Positions 44,303-53,846 of a DNA stretch of 64,000 bases are shown here, one piece after another. A program made the translations under genes and the position numbers. This stretch comes from RYN-230 sp963713815 (GTDB taxonomy: Bacteria > Actinomycetota > Actinomycetes > Streptosporangiales > Streptosporangiaceae). The notes under the pieces are model-generated. The model was not told the DNA's origin. It was given only the letters and a program-made list of their open reading frames with translations, and did not search any database. The stretch spans positions 1 to 64,000 of the forward strand of contig CAVQNH010000016.1 in NCBI GenBank assembly GCA_963713815.1, in the 5' to 3' direction. How positions within the stretch are numbered: the stretch's first letter is position 1; each line of letters begins with the position of its first letter.

Positions 44303-45736
44303 ATGAACGAAGGTCGTGCGGCGCAGCCCGGCCGGCTGCGCACCCACCTGCCCGGCCGGCGCGCCGGAAAGTCCCCCAGAATCCGCACGTTCGTGCTCGG
44401 CGGGGCGGTCGTGGCCGCCGCGGTGAGCCTGGCCGCCTGCTCGGGAGGCCAGTCCATCGGCGGCAGTTCCGGCTCCGCCAGCTCCGGCAGCCCCTACGGG
44501 TTCACCGCGGCCAAGCAGAACCCGAAGTCCGAGATCACCGTCTGGGTGGACTCGACCCGGCTGCCCGCCGCCCAGGCCTACGAGAAGGCCACCGGCCAGA
44601 AGATCAGGATCGTCACTTACGACGGCGACGCGAACGGGTCCAACTCGTTCCGGACCAAGATGGAGCTGTTCAACCGGGCCGGCTCGGGCTGGCCGGACGT
44701 GGTGTTCACCGCCGACGACAACTCGGCCTCGTGGGGCTCGCTGTCCGGCACCGGTGACCTGGCCCCGCTGAACAAGGGCACCAAGAACCTGGTGCCGGCC
44801 AGCACCCTGAGCGGGTTCGCCTCCGGCTCCCTCGGCGTATGCACGGTGAACGGCTCGGTGTACTGCCTGCGTAACGACCTCGCGCAGAACGTGCTCTGGT
44901 ACAACAAGTCGCTGATGGCCAAGTGGGGCTATCAGGTCCCCACCACCTGGGAGCAGTACCAGGCCCTGGCGGCCAAGGTGGCCAAGGCCCACCCCGGGTA
45001 CATCGTCGGCACGGCCGGCGACGCCTGGACGCCCGAGATCTACATGTGGGGCTCGGAGTGCCCGGCCAGCCAGGTGACCGGGGCGAAGGCCATCACCGTC
45101 AACACGTCCAGCCCGGACTGCGTCCGCGCGGCCAAGATGCTGGACTCCCTCATCGCCAACAAGACCATGTCCACCCAGGACATCTTCGGGCCGCAGTTCG
45201 CCAAGCAGCAGGGCAGCAAGATCCTCATGATGCCCGGCCCGGACTGGTACGGCGGCTCGGTGTTCCAGGGCCTGCTGAAGACGCCCAAGGGCCAGATCGC
45301 CGTGGCGCCCGCGCTGCACTGGGCCAACGAGAGCACGCCCGTCACCGGCGCGGTCGGCGGCGGCGCCTGGTGGGTGTCCGCGCACAGCACGAACCTGGCC
45401 GCGGCGGTCAAGTTCGCCACCTGGGCCACCACCAGCGACGCCTACCAGGTGGACCTGGCCCCCGGCTACCCCGCCTACAAGGCGGCGGCGGTCAAGTGGG
45501 TCGCCAAGCAGCAGTCCAGCGGCTACTGGGCCAACAACATCAGCATCCCGATCATCGCCGCGGCCAGCCAGGTCTGGACCGGCTGGACCCCGCCGGAATT
45601 CAGCCAGGAATCGGTCTGGGCCTCGACGGTGTCCGCGGGCATGGCCCAGGGCAAGTCGATCGAGTCGCTGCTGCCGGCCTGGCAGACCGCCATCACCAAC
45701 CAGGCCAAGGTGCTTGGCTACACGGTCAGCAAGTGA
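44303..45736 (+). CDS. Sugar ABC transporter substrate-binding lipoprotein
   Basis: A 477-residue family-1 extracellular solute-binding protein with lipobox LAAC (Cys46) and the CUT1-type fold (ITVWVDSTRLPAAQAYEKATG near 72, WGSLSGTGDLAPLNKGT, LWYNKSLMAKWG). The ATG at 44303 has GAGGAAAG upstream and starts a twin-arginine-poor signal peptide; an in-frame ATG at 44234 lies on the operator and is unlikely. It captures a sugar for the two permeases that follow. No ATPase gene is present, as usual for actinobacteria using a shared MsiK-type ATPase. Confidence 0.92.
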   Translation: MNEGRAAQPGRLRTHLPGRRAGKSPRIRTFVLGGAVVAAAVSLAACSGGQSIGGSSGSASSGSPYGFTAAKQNPKSEITVWVDSTRLPAAQAYEKATGQKIRIVTYDGDANGSNSFRTKMELFNRAGSGWPDVVFTADDNSASWGSLSGTGDLAPLNKGTKNLVPASTLSGFASGSLGVCTVNGSVYCLRNDLAQNVLWYNKSLMAKWGYQVPTTWEQYQALAAKVAKAHPGYIVGTAGDAWTPEIYMWGSECPASQVTGAKAITVNTSSPDCVRAAKMLDSLIANKTMSTQDIFGPQFAKQQGSKILMMPGPDWYGGSVFQGLLKTPKGQIAVAPALHWANESTPVTGAVGGGAWWVSAHSTNLAAAVKFATWATTSDAYQVDLAPGYPAYKAAAVKWVAKQQSSGYWANNISIPIIAAASQVWTGWTPPEFSQESVWASTVSAGMAQGKSIESLLPAWQTAITNQAKVLGYTVSK

Positions 45737-46680
45737 CTACTGGTCCCGTGATAGCGGATCGGGCCGGGCGGGTGGCACCAGCCACCCGCCCGGTCCCGGG
45801 GCCCGGGCCGCGCCGCCGCATCCGGGTGCTGGCCACGGGGCACCTGTTCGTCTCCGGCTATGTGGTGCTGCTCGCGCTGTTCGGCGTGATCCCGGTCATC
45901 TACTCGCTGTACCTGGCCCTGACCCGGCCGGCCGGCGGGTTCGCGGGCCTGGGTAACTTCATCCAGACCGCGGAGGACTACCGGTTCGTCCCGGCCATCG
46001 AGCACGTGGCCGCGTACCTGGTGCTGTGGCTGGTCAGCCTGACCGTGTTCGTGGTGCTGCTGGCCCTGGTCGTGCACCGGCTGGCGTCGCGGCGCGGCAA
46101 GGCGTTCATCCGGTTCGCGTACTACATCCCGGGTGCGCTGGCCGGCGCGTCCAGCGTGCTGCTCTGGCTGTTCGTGCTGAACCCGTCGGTCAGCCCGGTG
46201 TCCGCGCTGCTGCGCTGGACCGGCAACACCCAGTTCACCGGCGTGATCGCCCCCGGGCACCTGCCGGTGGTGTTCATGATCATCGCGTTCTGGACCGGGG
46301 CGGGCGGCTGGATCCTGATCCTGTACGGCGCGCTGAACACGATCCCCGACGACCTGCTGGAAGCGGCCCGGGTGGACGGCGCCGGGCCCTTCTCCACCGC
46401 CTGGCACGTCCAGCTGCCGCTGATCGGCAAGTGGATCACCTACATGCTGATCCTCTCCCTGGCGGCGGGCACCCAGCTGTTCGTCGAACCGCAGCTGGTG
46501 TCGCAGGCGAGCTTTGGCCTGGTCAGTAACTACTACTCGGTCAACCAGCTCGCCTACCAGTACGCGTTCACCCAGAACAACTTCAACGGGGCGGCGGCGA
46601 TCTCCATCGACCTGCTGATCGTCGCGCTGGCCTGCGCCGGGATCCTGATCTCCCGCGGCCGGCTGTTCCGGACCGACTGA
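45733..46680 (+). CDS. Sugar ABC transporter permease, MalF type
   Basis: A 315-residue inner-membrane permease with six predicted helices (first at about residues 35-58). The EAA loop that contacts the ATPase is EAARVDGAGPFSTAWHVQLPL near residue 212. The GTG start overlaps the binding-protein stop (GTGA), showing translational coupling. Confidence 0.93.
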   Translation: MTTGPVIADRAGRVAPATRPVPGPGPRRRIRVLATGHLFVSGYVVLLALFGVIPVIYSLYLALTRPAGGFAGLGNFIQTAEDYRFVPAIEHVAAYLVLWLVSLTVFVVLLALVVHRLASRRGKAFIRFAYYIPGALAGASSVLLWLFVLNPSVSPVSALLRWTGNTQFTGVIAPGHLPVVFMIIAFWTGAGGWILILYGALNTIPDDLLEAARVDGAGPFSTAWHVQLPLIGKWITYMLILSLAAGTQLFVEPQLVSQASFGLVSNYYSVNQLAYQYAFTQNNFNGAAAISIDLLIVALACAGILISRGRLFRTD

Positions 46681-46691
46681 GGAGGCTGACC

Positions 46692-47624
46692 GTGTCAGTA
46701 GCGAGCGTGAACGCCGCCCGCCGGGGCGGCACCGCGGGCCGCGGCCGCCTGCCCGACCCCGGGCGGCTGAGCGGCCGGACGCTGACCTTCCTGCTGCTCG
46801 CCCTGTTCCTGCTGTTCTTCCTCATCCCGATCATCTGGCTGCTGCTGGCCGTGACCAAGACCCAGCCCGGGCTGGTCGGCGGGCAGCCGTTCTCCTTCGG
46901 GTCGCTGTCGGCGCTGCGGAGTAACTGGGACAAGGTGCTGGCCTTCCAGGGCGGCGCGGTCAAGACCTGGATGCGGAACTCGGTCGAGTACTCGCTGATG
47001 GCCCTGGTCATCACCCTGGTAGTGAGCATCCCGGCCGGGTACGCGCTGGCCAAGATGGACTTCCGGGGCCGGCGGGTGCTGCTCGTCACGACGCTGGTCG
47101 TGATGCTGATGCCGACCGCGGCGCTGGTGCTGCCGACGTTCCTGGAGATCAACTACGCGCACCTGGTCAACACCCCGCTGGCCGTGGTCCTGCCGTACTC
47201 GTTCTTCCCGTTCGGGGTGTACCTGACCTACATCTACTTCTCCACCGCGGTGCCGGGCGACCTGATCGCGGCCGCGAAGATCGACGGCTGCGGGGAGCTG
47301 TCCGCGTTCTTCCGGATCGCGCTGCCGCTGGCCACCCCGGTGGTCGCGCTGGTCGGCTTCTTCAGCTTCGTGGGCAACTGGAACAACTTCTTCCTGCCCT
47401 ACGTGATGCTGCCGGGCAGCTCGCAGTACCCGATGCAGGTGGGCCTGACCCAGATGCTCTCGGACACCCCCACGTTCAATCCGGTCGTCGGGGCCAGCGC
47501 GCAGGTCCAGCTGCCCCAGCTCGCCCTGGCCACGCTGATCTCCGTCGCGCCGGTCCTGATCATCTTCCTCGTCGCGCAGCGCTTCCTGGTCTCAGGACTG
47601 ACCGCGGGTGCCACCAAGGAATGA
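46692..47624 (+). CDS. Sugar ABC transporter permease, MalG type
   Basis: A 310-residue permease with the EAA-like loop AAKIDGCGELSAFFRIALPL near residue 195 and the usual six helices. GTG start preceded by GAGGAGG. Its stop overlaps the next gene's ATG. Confidence 0.93.
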   Translation: MSVASVNAARRGGTAGRGRLPDPGRLSGRTLTFLLLALFLLFFLIPIIWLLLAVTKTQPGLVGGQPFSFGSLSALRSNWDKVLAFQGGAVKTWMRNSVEYSLMALVITLVVSIPAGYALAKMDFRGRRVLLVTTLVVMLMPTAALVLPTFLEINYAHLVNTPLAVVLPYSFFPFGVYLTYIYFSTAVPGDLIAAAKIDGCGELSAFFRIALPLATPVVALVGFFSFVGNWNNFFLPYVMLPGSSQYPMQVGLTQMLSDTPTFNPVVGASAQVQLPQLALATLISVAPVLIIFLVAQRFLVSGLTAGATKE

Positions 47625-49783
47625 GCCGCCGCAACGAAAACCCCAGCGTGGCCGGTCCCCCGGTCACGAGGCTGCACCTGGCGGGCACTGTGACCCAGGA
47701 TGACGGGGCCGGCCAGCCCGCCGGCCCGCCGGTCCCCCGGCCGGTGATCAGGGCGACGGTGCCGTGCCTGGAGCCGCCGTACTGGGCACTGGCCGAGCGG
47801 TCCCTGTTCCAGCTGCTGGACCAGGGCTGGCGGCGGTTCGGAGAGCTGTACACCCGGCCCGACGGGTCGCTGCGCTACGACGGGCAGCTCTCGTCCCGGG
47901 ACGGCGCCGACGACTTCCTGGAGGTGTTCTTCAACTGGCCCCAGCTGTACCTGCTCGGCGGGGCCGACGACCTGCTGGACGCCAGCACCCGGCACTGGCA
48001 CGGGGTGGTGGGCCAGCTCACCCGGCTCGGCATGTTCCGCGACGAGTTCGAGATCGGCTACGACTGGTTCCACCAGGGCGAGAGCATGCTGTTCTTCTAC
48101 TTCCTCACGCTGGCCGACCCGGACCGCTGGCGGGACCGGGCGATGCGGTTCGCCGACCTGTACACCGACCCAGCGCGCGGGAACTACGACCCGGCCCGGC
48201 AGATCATCACGGCGCCGCACAACGGCAGCGGCGGGGCCCGGCCGGGGCTGGCCGACGGGCCCGGCTACCCGTGGACCGAGGCTGAGGCGGCCCAGTACGG
48301 CTACCCGCTGGACTGGCTGGGACCCGACGGCGCGGCATCCCCGGACAGTGCGGCGGCAGGCGGAGGCGCGGCATCCCCGGACAGCGCGGCGGCCGGCGGG
48401 GACACGGCATCCCCGGATGGCATCGCAGCCCGCGAGGGCCCGGCATCCCCGGATGGGGAGGCCGGCGCCGATCCCCGCCTGGGCGCCGAGATGCAGCGCC
48501 GGCTGGGCCGCGGTGACGTGGTCGGCAATCTCAGCGTGGGCGGCCTGGTCCTCAACGCGTTCCTGGTCAGCGGCGAACCGCGGTACGCGGACTGGCTGGC
48601 GGCGTACATCGGGGCGTGGCAGCGGCGCGCGGCCGCCAACGGCGGCCTCATCCCCGACAACGTGGGCACCGACGGCGTGGTCGGCAGCCAGCTGGACGGC
48701 CGCTGGTACGGCGGGCACTACGGCTGGTCCTGGCCACACGGCATGTACAGCATCGCGCAGGCCACGCTGATCGGGGCGATGACCGCGGCGCTGGCCACCC
48801 GGGACGACCGGTACCTGGACCTGCCCCGCCAGCTGCTCGACGGGATCATCGGCCGGGCCCGGAGCTTCACGTTCACCAGCAGCGACTCGAGCATCAGCCC
48901 GCGATGGCTGGCCCACCTGGGACCCGCCGCGGAGCACCCCATCCTGCTGGTCCCCTACCGGCACAGCGACCGGGGCTGGTTCGACTGGAACCCGGTGCAG
49001 GCCTCGGTCCCGGTCGCACTATGGCAGTACACCGCCGACCCGGCCGACCAGGCCCGGCTGGACGCGCTCCGCGCGGCCAGCGGCTACGACTGGACCAGGG
49101 TCCGGGCGTTCCGGGACAAGGAGGAAGCGGGGCACGAGGAACCCTGGTACGCCTACCTGCGCGGGGACAATCCCGGCTACCCGGGCGCGATCCTGGCCGC
49201 CGCGCACGCCCAGGCCCGGCGCCGGCTGGCGCTGCTGGAACAGCACGCCGGCCAGGACGTCACCGAGCCGGATATCCACCTGTGGCAGAACCTCAACCCG
49301 GTGGTCACCGAGGCGCTCACCCAGCTGACCTGGGGCGCGCCCCAGGTCGTGTACAACGGCGGGCTGACCCAGGCCCGGCTCCGGTACTACGACGCGCAGC
49401 GGCACCGGCCAGGGCTGCCGCCGGACGTGGCCGCCCTGGTCAGCTCCATCGACCCGGCGGCCACCACGGTCACCCTGGTCAACCTGTCCGCCGCCCGGAC
49501 CCGCACCGTCGTGGTACAGGCCGGCGCGTACGCGGAGCACGACATCGAGACCGCGGGATACACCCGCGCCGCACCCGGGTGGGCCGGGCAGCACACCGAG
49601 TACATAAGTCATGATGTCGAGGTGACCGGGCGGGAGATTGCGGTCGGCGGCCCGTGGCTGGAGGTCGAGCTGCCGCCCGGGACCGAGGTCATGCTGACGT
49701 TGCGGCTGGGCCTGCGGGTCCGGGTCCCGGCGGCGCGCACGCCCTGGGACCCGGCACCCTGGGACGCGGCAGAGGAAGGATGA
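47621..49783 (+). CDS. Uncharacterised (alpha/alpha)-barrel-like glycoside-hydrolase candidate
   Basis: A 720-residue protein without signal peptide, translated from an ATGA overlap. Repeated helical segments with aromatic-rich motifs (FFNWPQLYLLGG, YDWFHQGESMLFFYFLTLADP, GHYGWSWPHGMYSIAQATL) suggest an (alpha/alpha)6-barrel of the kind found in glycoside hydrolases and epimerases; the last 120 residues look like a beta-sandwich (TVTLVNLSAARTRTVVV). I cannot place it in a named family. Acting in the cytosol after uptake, it could open or modify an imported oligosaccharide. A 36-bp in-frame repeat (48330-48463) inserts a flexible Ala/Ser/Pro/Asp loop at about residues 237-281. Confidence 0.65.
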   Translation: MSRRNENPSVAGPPVTRLHLAGTVTQDDGAGQPAGPPVPRPVIRATVPCLEPPYWALAERSLFQLLDQGWRRFGELYTRPDGSLRYDGQLSSRDGADDFLEVFFNWPQLYLLGGADDLLDASTRHWHGVVGQLTRLGMFRDEFEIGYDWFHQGESMLFFYFLTLADPDRWRDRAMRFADLYTDPARGNYDPARQIITAPHNGSGGARPGLADGPGYPWTEAEAAQYGYPLDWLGPDGAASPDSAAAGGGAASPDSAAAGGDTASPDGIAAREGPASPDGEAGADPRLGAEMQRRLGRGDVVGNLSVGGLVLNAFLVSGEPRYADWLAAYIGAWQRRAAANGGLIPDNVGTDGVVGSQLDGRWYGGHYGWSWPHGMYSIAQATLIGAMTAALATRDDRYLDLPRQLLDGIIGRARSFTFTSSDSSISPRWLAHLGPAAEHPILLVPYRHSDRGWFDWNPVQASVPVALWQYTADPADQARLDALRAASGYDWTRVRAFRDKEEAGHEEPWYAYLRGDNPGYPGAILAAAHAQARRRLALLEQHAGQDVTEPDIHLWQNLNPVVTEALTQLTWGAPQVVYNGGLTQARLRYYDAQRHRPGLPPDVAALVSSIDPAATTVTLVNLSAARTRTVVVQAGAYAEHDIETAGYTRAAPGWAGQHTEYISHDVEVTGREIAVGGPWLEVELPPGTEVMLTLRLGLRVRVPAARTPWDPAPWDAAEEG
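48330..48463 (+). repeat. Four in-frame 36-bp repeats in the barrel protein gene
   Basis: The unit encodes AASPDSAAAGGG and degrades along the four copies (AASPDSAAAGGD, TASPDGIAAREG, PASPDGEAG). The 12-codon unit preserves the frame. Confidence 0.88.
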
Positions 49784-50549
49784 GGATGGCACAGCTGACG
49801 GGACTGCGCGCGCTGGTGACCGGCGGGGCGTCGGGGCTGGGCGCCGCGATCGCCGCGGCGTTCACGGCCGAGGGCGCGGCCGTGGTCGTGCTGGACATGG
49901 CGGACAAAGCGCCCGCGGGACCTGCCCGACGGGACCGGCTACGTGCGGGCCGACGTGACCGACGATGCCGCGGTGCGGGCCGCCGTGGACGCGGCCGCGG
50001 CCCGGCTGGGCGGCCTGGACCTGCTGGTCAACAACGCCGGCATCGGCGCCCAGGGCAGCGTGGCCGACAGCACCGACGAGGAGTGGCAGCGGGTGCTGGA
50101 CGTGAACGTGATCGGCACCGCCCGGGTGTCCCGCGCGGCCTGGCCGTACCTGCGCGAGTCGGGTCAGGCGGCCGTGGTCAACACGGCCTCGATCGCGGCC
50201 ACCGCCGGGCTGCCCGACCGGGCCGTCTACTCGGCCAGCAAGGGCGCGGTCGCCGCGCTGACCCGGGCCATGGCGGCCGACGGGATGGCTGACGGCATCC
50301 GGGTCAACGCCGTGAACCCCGGCACGGCCGACACCCCCTGGGTCGCCCGGCTGCTCGACGTGGCGCCCTGACCCGTCCGCCGAGCGGGCCGCGCTGGAGG
50401 CCCGGCAGCCGCACGGCCGGCTGGTGTCGGCGGAGGAGGTGGCGGCCGCGGTGGTCTACCTGGCCTCACCCGCGGCCGGGTCGACCACCGGCACCGAGCT
50501 GGCGGTGGACGGCGGGATGGGCGGACTGCGGCTGCGGCCCCGGCCGTGA
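49780..50549 (+). pseudogene. Short-chain dehydrogenase of the sugar operon, two frameshifts
   Basis: The gene begins by ATGA overlap and encodes a classical SDR: cofactor motif TGGASGLGAAIA, then one extra base near 49915 (after ADKAP), then LLVNNAGIGAQGS, the serine in NTASIAATAGL and the pair YSASKGAV. A second extra base near 50368 precedes the C-terminal YLASPAAGSTTGTELAVDGGMGG. Joined, it has the normal 255 residues. It may oxidise the imported sugar (L-fucose-dehydrogenase-like) or a later keto-acid. Stop overlaps the next start (GTGA). Confidence 0.82.
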
Positions 50550-51526
50550 GCACGCCGACCGGCCCGGAGCCGGCCAGCGCCGGGCGGGCCGACGCAGGAC
50601 CGGCCAGCCTGACCTCGGCCAGGCGGGATCCCGCGCCTGCCCTCGACGCGCACGTGCACGTGTGGGATCTGGCTGCCCGGCCTCAGCCGTGGACGGACGG
50701 CCTGCCGGTGCTGCAGCGCTCGTTCGGCCTGGACGACGTGGCCGGGGATCTGCGCGCGGCCGGCCAGGACGGGGTCATCGTGGTGCAGACGGTGGCCAGC
50801 GCCGCGGAAACCCGGGAACTGCTGGCCCTGGCCGCGGCGCAGCCACTGGTCGCCGGCGTGGTCGGCTGGGCCGACCTGTCCCGCCCGGACCCGGCGGACC
50901 AGCTGCTCACTGCCCAGGCCGCGCCGGGTGGCCACGCCCTCGTCGGGGTGCGCCACCAGCTCCAGGAAGAACCCGACCAGGAGTGGCTGGCCCGGCCGCT
51001 GGTCCGGGACGGGCTGCGCGCGGTCGCCGCCGCCGGCCTGGCCTACGACCTGGTCATCTCGCCCGGCCAGCTGCCGCTGGTCACCGAGACCGTGACCGCG
51101 CTGCCGGAGGTGCGGTTCGTGCTGGACCACGCAGGCAAGCCGCCGATCGCCGCCGGGAATCTCGGTGGCGGGAAGATGGCCGCCTGGACCGGGGGCATGG
51201 CGGCGTGGGCCGCGGACCTGCGGGCGCTGGCGGCCTGGCCGAACGTGGCGGTGAAGCTGTCCGGGCTGGTCACCGAGGCAGACTGGGAATCGTGGACGCC
51301 GGCGCAGCTCGGCCCGGTGATGGAGTACGTGCTGGCCCAGTTCGGCCCGGACCGGACCATGGTCGGCTCGGACTGGCCGGTGTGCCTGCTGGCGGCCAGC
51401 TACGCCCAGGTGATGGCGGCGGCCGCGCCGGTCCTGGACGGGCTGACCCCCGCGGAGCGCACGGCGGTCCGGGGCGGCACGGCCCGGGCCTGGTACCGGC
51501 TGGACGAGCACCGGCCAGAAGCCTGA
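50546..51526 (+). CDS. Amidohydrolase-2 family lactonase (L-fuconolactonase-like)
   Basis: This 326-residue TIM-barrel protein of the COG3618 group has the metal motif LDAHVHVWDL near residue 35, the conserved LDHAGKPP and the catalytic aspartate in GSDWPVC near 275. COG3618 enzymes hydrolyse sugar lactones such as L-fucono- or L-rhamnono-lactone. It would open the lactone made by the dehydrogenases beside it. A 15-bp repeat (CGCCGAGACCACGAG) occupies the gap to the next gene. Confidence 0.85.
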   Translation: MSTPTGPEPASAGRADAGPASLTSARRDPAPALDAHVHVWDLAARPQPWTDGLPVLQRSFGLDDVAGDLRAAGQDGVIVVQTVASAAETRELLALAAAQPLVAGVVGWADLSRPDPADQLLTAQAAPGGHALVGVRHQLQEEPDQEWLARPLVRDGLRAVAAAGLAYDLVISPGQLPLVTETVTALPEVRFVLDHAGKPPIAAGNLGGGKMAAWTGGMAAWAADLRALAAWPNVAVKLSGLVTEADWESWTPAQLGPVMEYVLAQFGPDRTMVGSDWPVCLLAASYAQVMAAAAPVLDGLTPAERTAVRGGTARAWYRLDEHRPEA

Positions 51527-51589
51527 GCGGGCGAGCGCGGAGACCACCAGCGCCGAGACCACGAGCGCCGAGACCACCGGAGGACCGGG

Positions 51590-52546
51590 ATGGACGAGCA
51601 CCTGATCGGCAAGACCGGCGCGGCCGTGACCGCGCTCGGCTTCGGCGGTGCCCCGGCCGGCAACCTGTACCAGGAGACCACGGACGAGGCCACCACGGCG
51701 GCGGTGGACCGGGCCTGGGCGGGCGGCATCCGGTACTTCGATACGGCGCCGCACTACGGACTCGGATTGTCGGAGCGCAGGCTGGGGGCCGCGCTGCGGG
51801 ACAGGCCGCGCCAGCTTTTCGTTATTTCGACAAAAGTGGGGCGGATGCTGGAGCCCAACCCGCGGCCGGCGGGGTCGGACCTGGCCGCGGGCGGGTTCGC
51901 CGTGCCGGACACGCTGCGGCGGCGGTTCGACTTCGGCGCGGCCGCGGTCCGGCGGAGCCTGGAGGGCAGCCTGGAGCGGCTCGGGCTGGACCGGGTGGAC
52001 CTGGTGTACGTGCACGATCCGGACGATCACGTGGACGAGGCGCTGGCCGGGGCGATCCCGGAGCTGATCCGGATGCGCGAGGAGGGCCTGGTCACCGCGG
52101 TCGGGGTAGGCATGAACCAGTGGCAGGCGCCGCTGCGGATGGTCCGCGAGACCGGCATCGACCTGGTCATGCTGGCGGGCCGGTGGACCCTGCTGGACCG
52201 CTCGGGCCAGCCGCTGCTCGACGAGTGCGCGGCGCGGGGGGTGGCCGTGGCGGCCGCCGCGCCGTTCAACTCCGGGCTGCTGGCCCGGGCCTGGCCCCCC
52301 GACGGGGCGTACTTCGACTATGGGCCGGCCGCGCCGGAGGTGCTGGCCCGGGCGCGTGCCCTGGCCGCGGTCTGCGAGCGGTACGGCGTGTCGCTGCCGG
52401 ACGCGGCGGTGCAGTTCCCGCTGCGGCACCCGGCGGTGGTGTCCGTGGTCACCGGGATGGCCAGCGGCGAGCAGGTCGCCTCGAACCTGGCCCGCTTCGC
52501 TACCGTGGTCCCGGACGACGCGTGGACGGAGCTTGATGCCTGCTGA
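51590..52546 (+). CDS. Aldo/keto reductase, L-fucose/D-threo-aldose dehydrogenase-like
   Basis: A 318-residue AKR with the catalytic set Asp-Tyr-Lys-His: FDTAPHYGLGLSE (near residue 50), ISTKVGR, and VYVHDPDDH. AKRs of this type next to a COG3618 lactonase usually oxidise the C1 of L-fucose or related aldoses to the lactone. The end of the gene overlaps larA by 11 bases. Confidence 0.88.
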   Translation: MDEHLIGKTGAAVTALGFGGAPAGNLYQETTDEATTAAVDRAWAGGIRYFDTAPHYGLGLSERRLGAALRDRPRQLFVISTKVGRMLEPNPRPAGSDLAAGGFAVPDTLRRRFDFGAAAVRRSLEGSLERLGLDRVDLVYVHDPDDHVDEALAGAIPELIRMREEGLVTAVGVGMNQWQAPLRMVRETGIDLVMLAGRWTLLDRSGQPLLDECAARGVAVAAAAPFNSGLLARAWPPDGAYFDYGPAAPEVLARARALAAVCERYGVSLPDAAVQFPLRHPAVVSVVTGMASGEQVASNLARFATVVPDDAWTELDAC

Positions 52547-53846
52547 CGGCCTGCTCGACATCGACCTGGCCTATGGGCGCCAGGGCCTGCGTATCTCGCT
52601 GCCAGCGGACCGGACCACGGTCGTCGCGCCGGCGTACCACCCGGCCGCGCCGGACATCCCGGCCGCGCTGCGGGAGGCGCTGCGCCGTCCGGTGGCCGGC
52701 CCGCCGCTGCGGGCCGTGGTCCGCCCGGGCCAGCGGGTGGCGGTGTCGGTCTGCGACCTGACCCGCCCGCAGCCGCGGGAGGCCATGCTCCGCGCGCTGC
52801 TGGACGAGCTGGACGGCATCGCCGGGCCGGACGACCTGACCGTGCTCATCGCGACCGGGACGCACCGCGGCAACAGCCCGGGCGAGCTGGCCGAGATGCT
52901 CGGCGCGGACCTGGCGGCCCGGCTGCGGGTCATCAACCACGACGCCCGCGACGAGAGCATGCTCACCTGGTGCGGCGAGCACGGCGACGGGGTGCCGGTC
53001 TGGCTGAACCGGCACTGGGCCGGCGCGGACGTGAAGATCACCACCGGGTTCGTGGAGCCGCACTTCTTCGCCGGCTTCAGCGGCGGCCCCAAGCTGGTCG
53101 CGCCGGGCCTGGCCGGCCTGGAGACCACGCTGACCCTGCACGACGCGCGGCGGATCGGCAGCGAGCAGGCCACCTGGGCGGTGTGCGAGGGCAACCCGGT
53201 GCACGACGACGTGCGCGCGATCGCCGCGGCGACCGGGGTGGACTTCGCGTTCGACGTCGTCCTGAACCGGGAGCAGCAGGTCGTCGCCGCGTTCGGCGGC
53301 GAGGTGCTGGCCATGCACGAGTCGGCCCGGGCGTACGTCCGGGAGGTCTCCATGCGCCCGGTGGACGGGCTGTTCGACGTGGTGGTGACGACCAACGCGG
53401 GGTTCCCGCTGGACCAGAACCTGTACCAGGCGGTCAAGGGGATGTCCGCGGCGGCCACCGTGGTCCGGCCCGGCGGCCTGATCATCTGCGCGGCCGAGTG
53501 CGCGGACGGGTTCCCCGATCACGGGTCGTTCCGCGCGGAACTGGCCGCCGCGCCGGACCCGGAAGGACTGCTGGCCTCGATCGCGGCCCGGACCCGGACC
53601 GTGCCCGACCAGTGGCAGGTGCAGGTGCTGGCCCGGGTGCTCCGGCGGGCCCGGGTGGGCGTGCACGCGTCGGGGCTGACGGACGCGGACCTGCGCAGCG
53701 CGCACCTGTTCGCGGTGCCGGACATCGCCGCGGCGGTCGGCGCCGAGCTGGCCGCGGCCGGTCCGGGGGCGCGGGTCTGCGTGCTGCCCGAGGGGCCGCA
53801 GACGATCCCGTTCGTGAGCGCTGACGTGGCCGGGAGCCTCGTGTGA
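52536..53846 (+). CDS. larA: LarA-family nickel-pincer racemase/epimerase
   Basis: The 436-residue protein has every functional residue of lactate racemase LarA at an offset of about two from the Lactiplantibacillus enzyme as I remember it: Arg77 (DLTRPQP), His110 (ATGTHRG), His176 and Lys186 (EPHFFAGFSGGPK) and His202 (TLHDARR). Lys and the last His bind the nickel-pincer nucleotide; the other two histidines exchange the alpha proton. In a sugar operon the substrate is more likely an aldonate than lactate, and some LarA homologs are known aldonate 2-epimerases. ATG start inside the AKR gene. Confidence 0.9.
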   Translation: MPADGLLDIDLAYGRQGLRISLPADRTTVVAPAYHPAAPDIPAALREALRRPVAGPPLRAVVRPGQRVAVSVCDLTRPQPREAMLRALLDELDGIAGPDDLTVLIATGTHRGNSPGELAEMLGADLAARLRVINHDARDESMLTWCGEHGDGVPVWLNRHWAGADVKITTGFVEPHFFAGFSGGPKLVAPGLAGLETTLTLHDARRIGSEQATWAVCEGNPVHDDVRAIAAATGVDFAFDVVLNREQQVVAAFGGEVLAMHESARAYVREVSMRPVDGLFDVVVTTNAGFPLDQNLYQAVKGMSAAATVVRPGGLIICAAECADGFPDHGSFRAELAAAPDPEGLLASIAARTRTVPDQWQVQVLARVLRRARVGVHASGLTDADLRSAHLFAVPDIAAAVGAELAAAGPGARVCVLPEGPQTIPFVSADVAGSLV

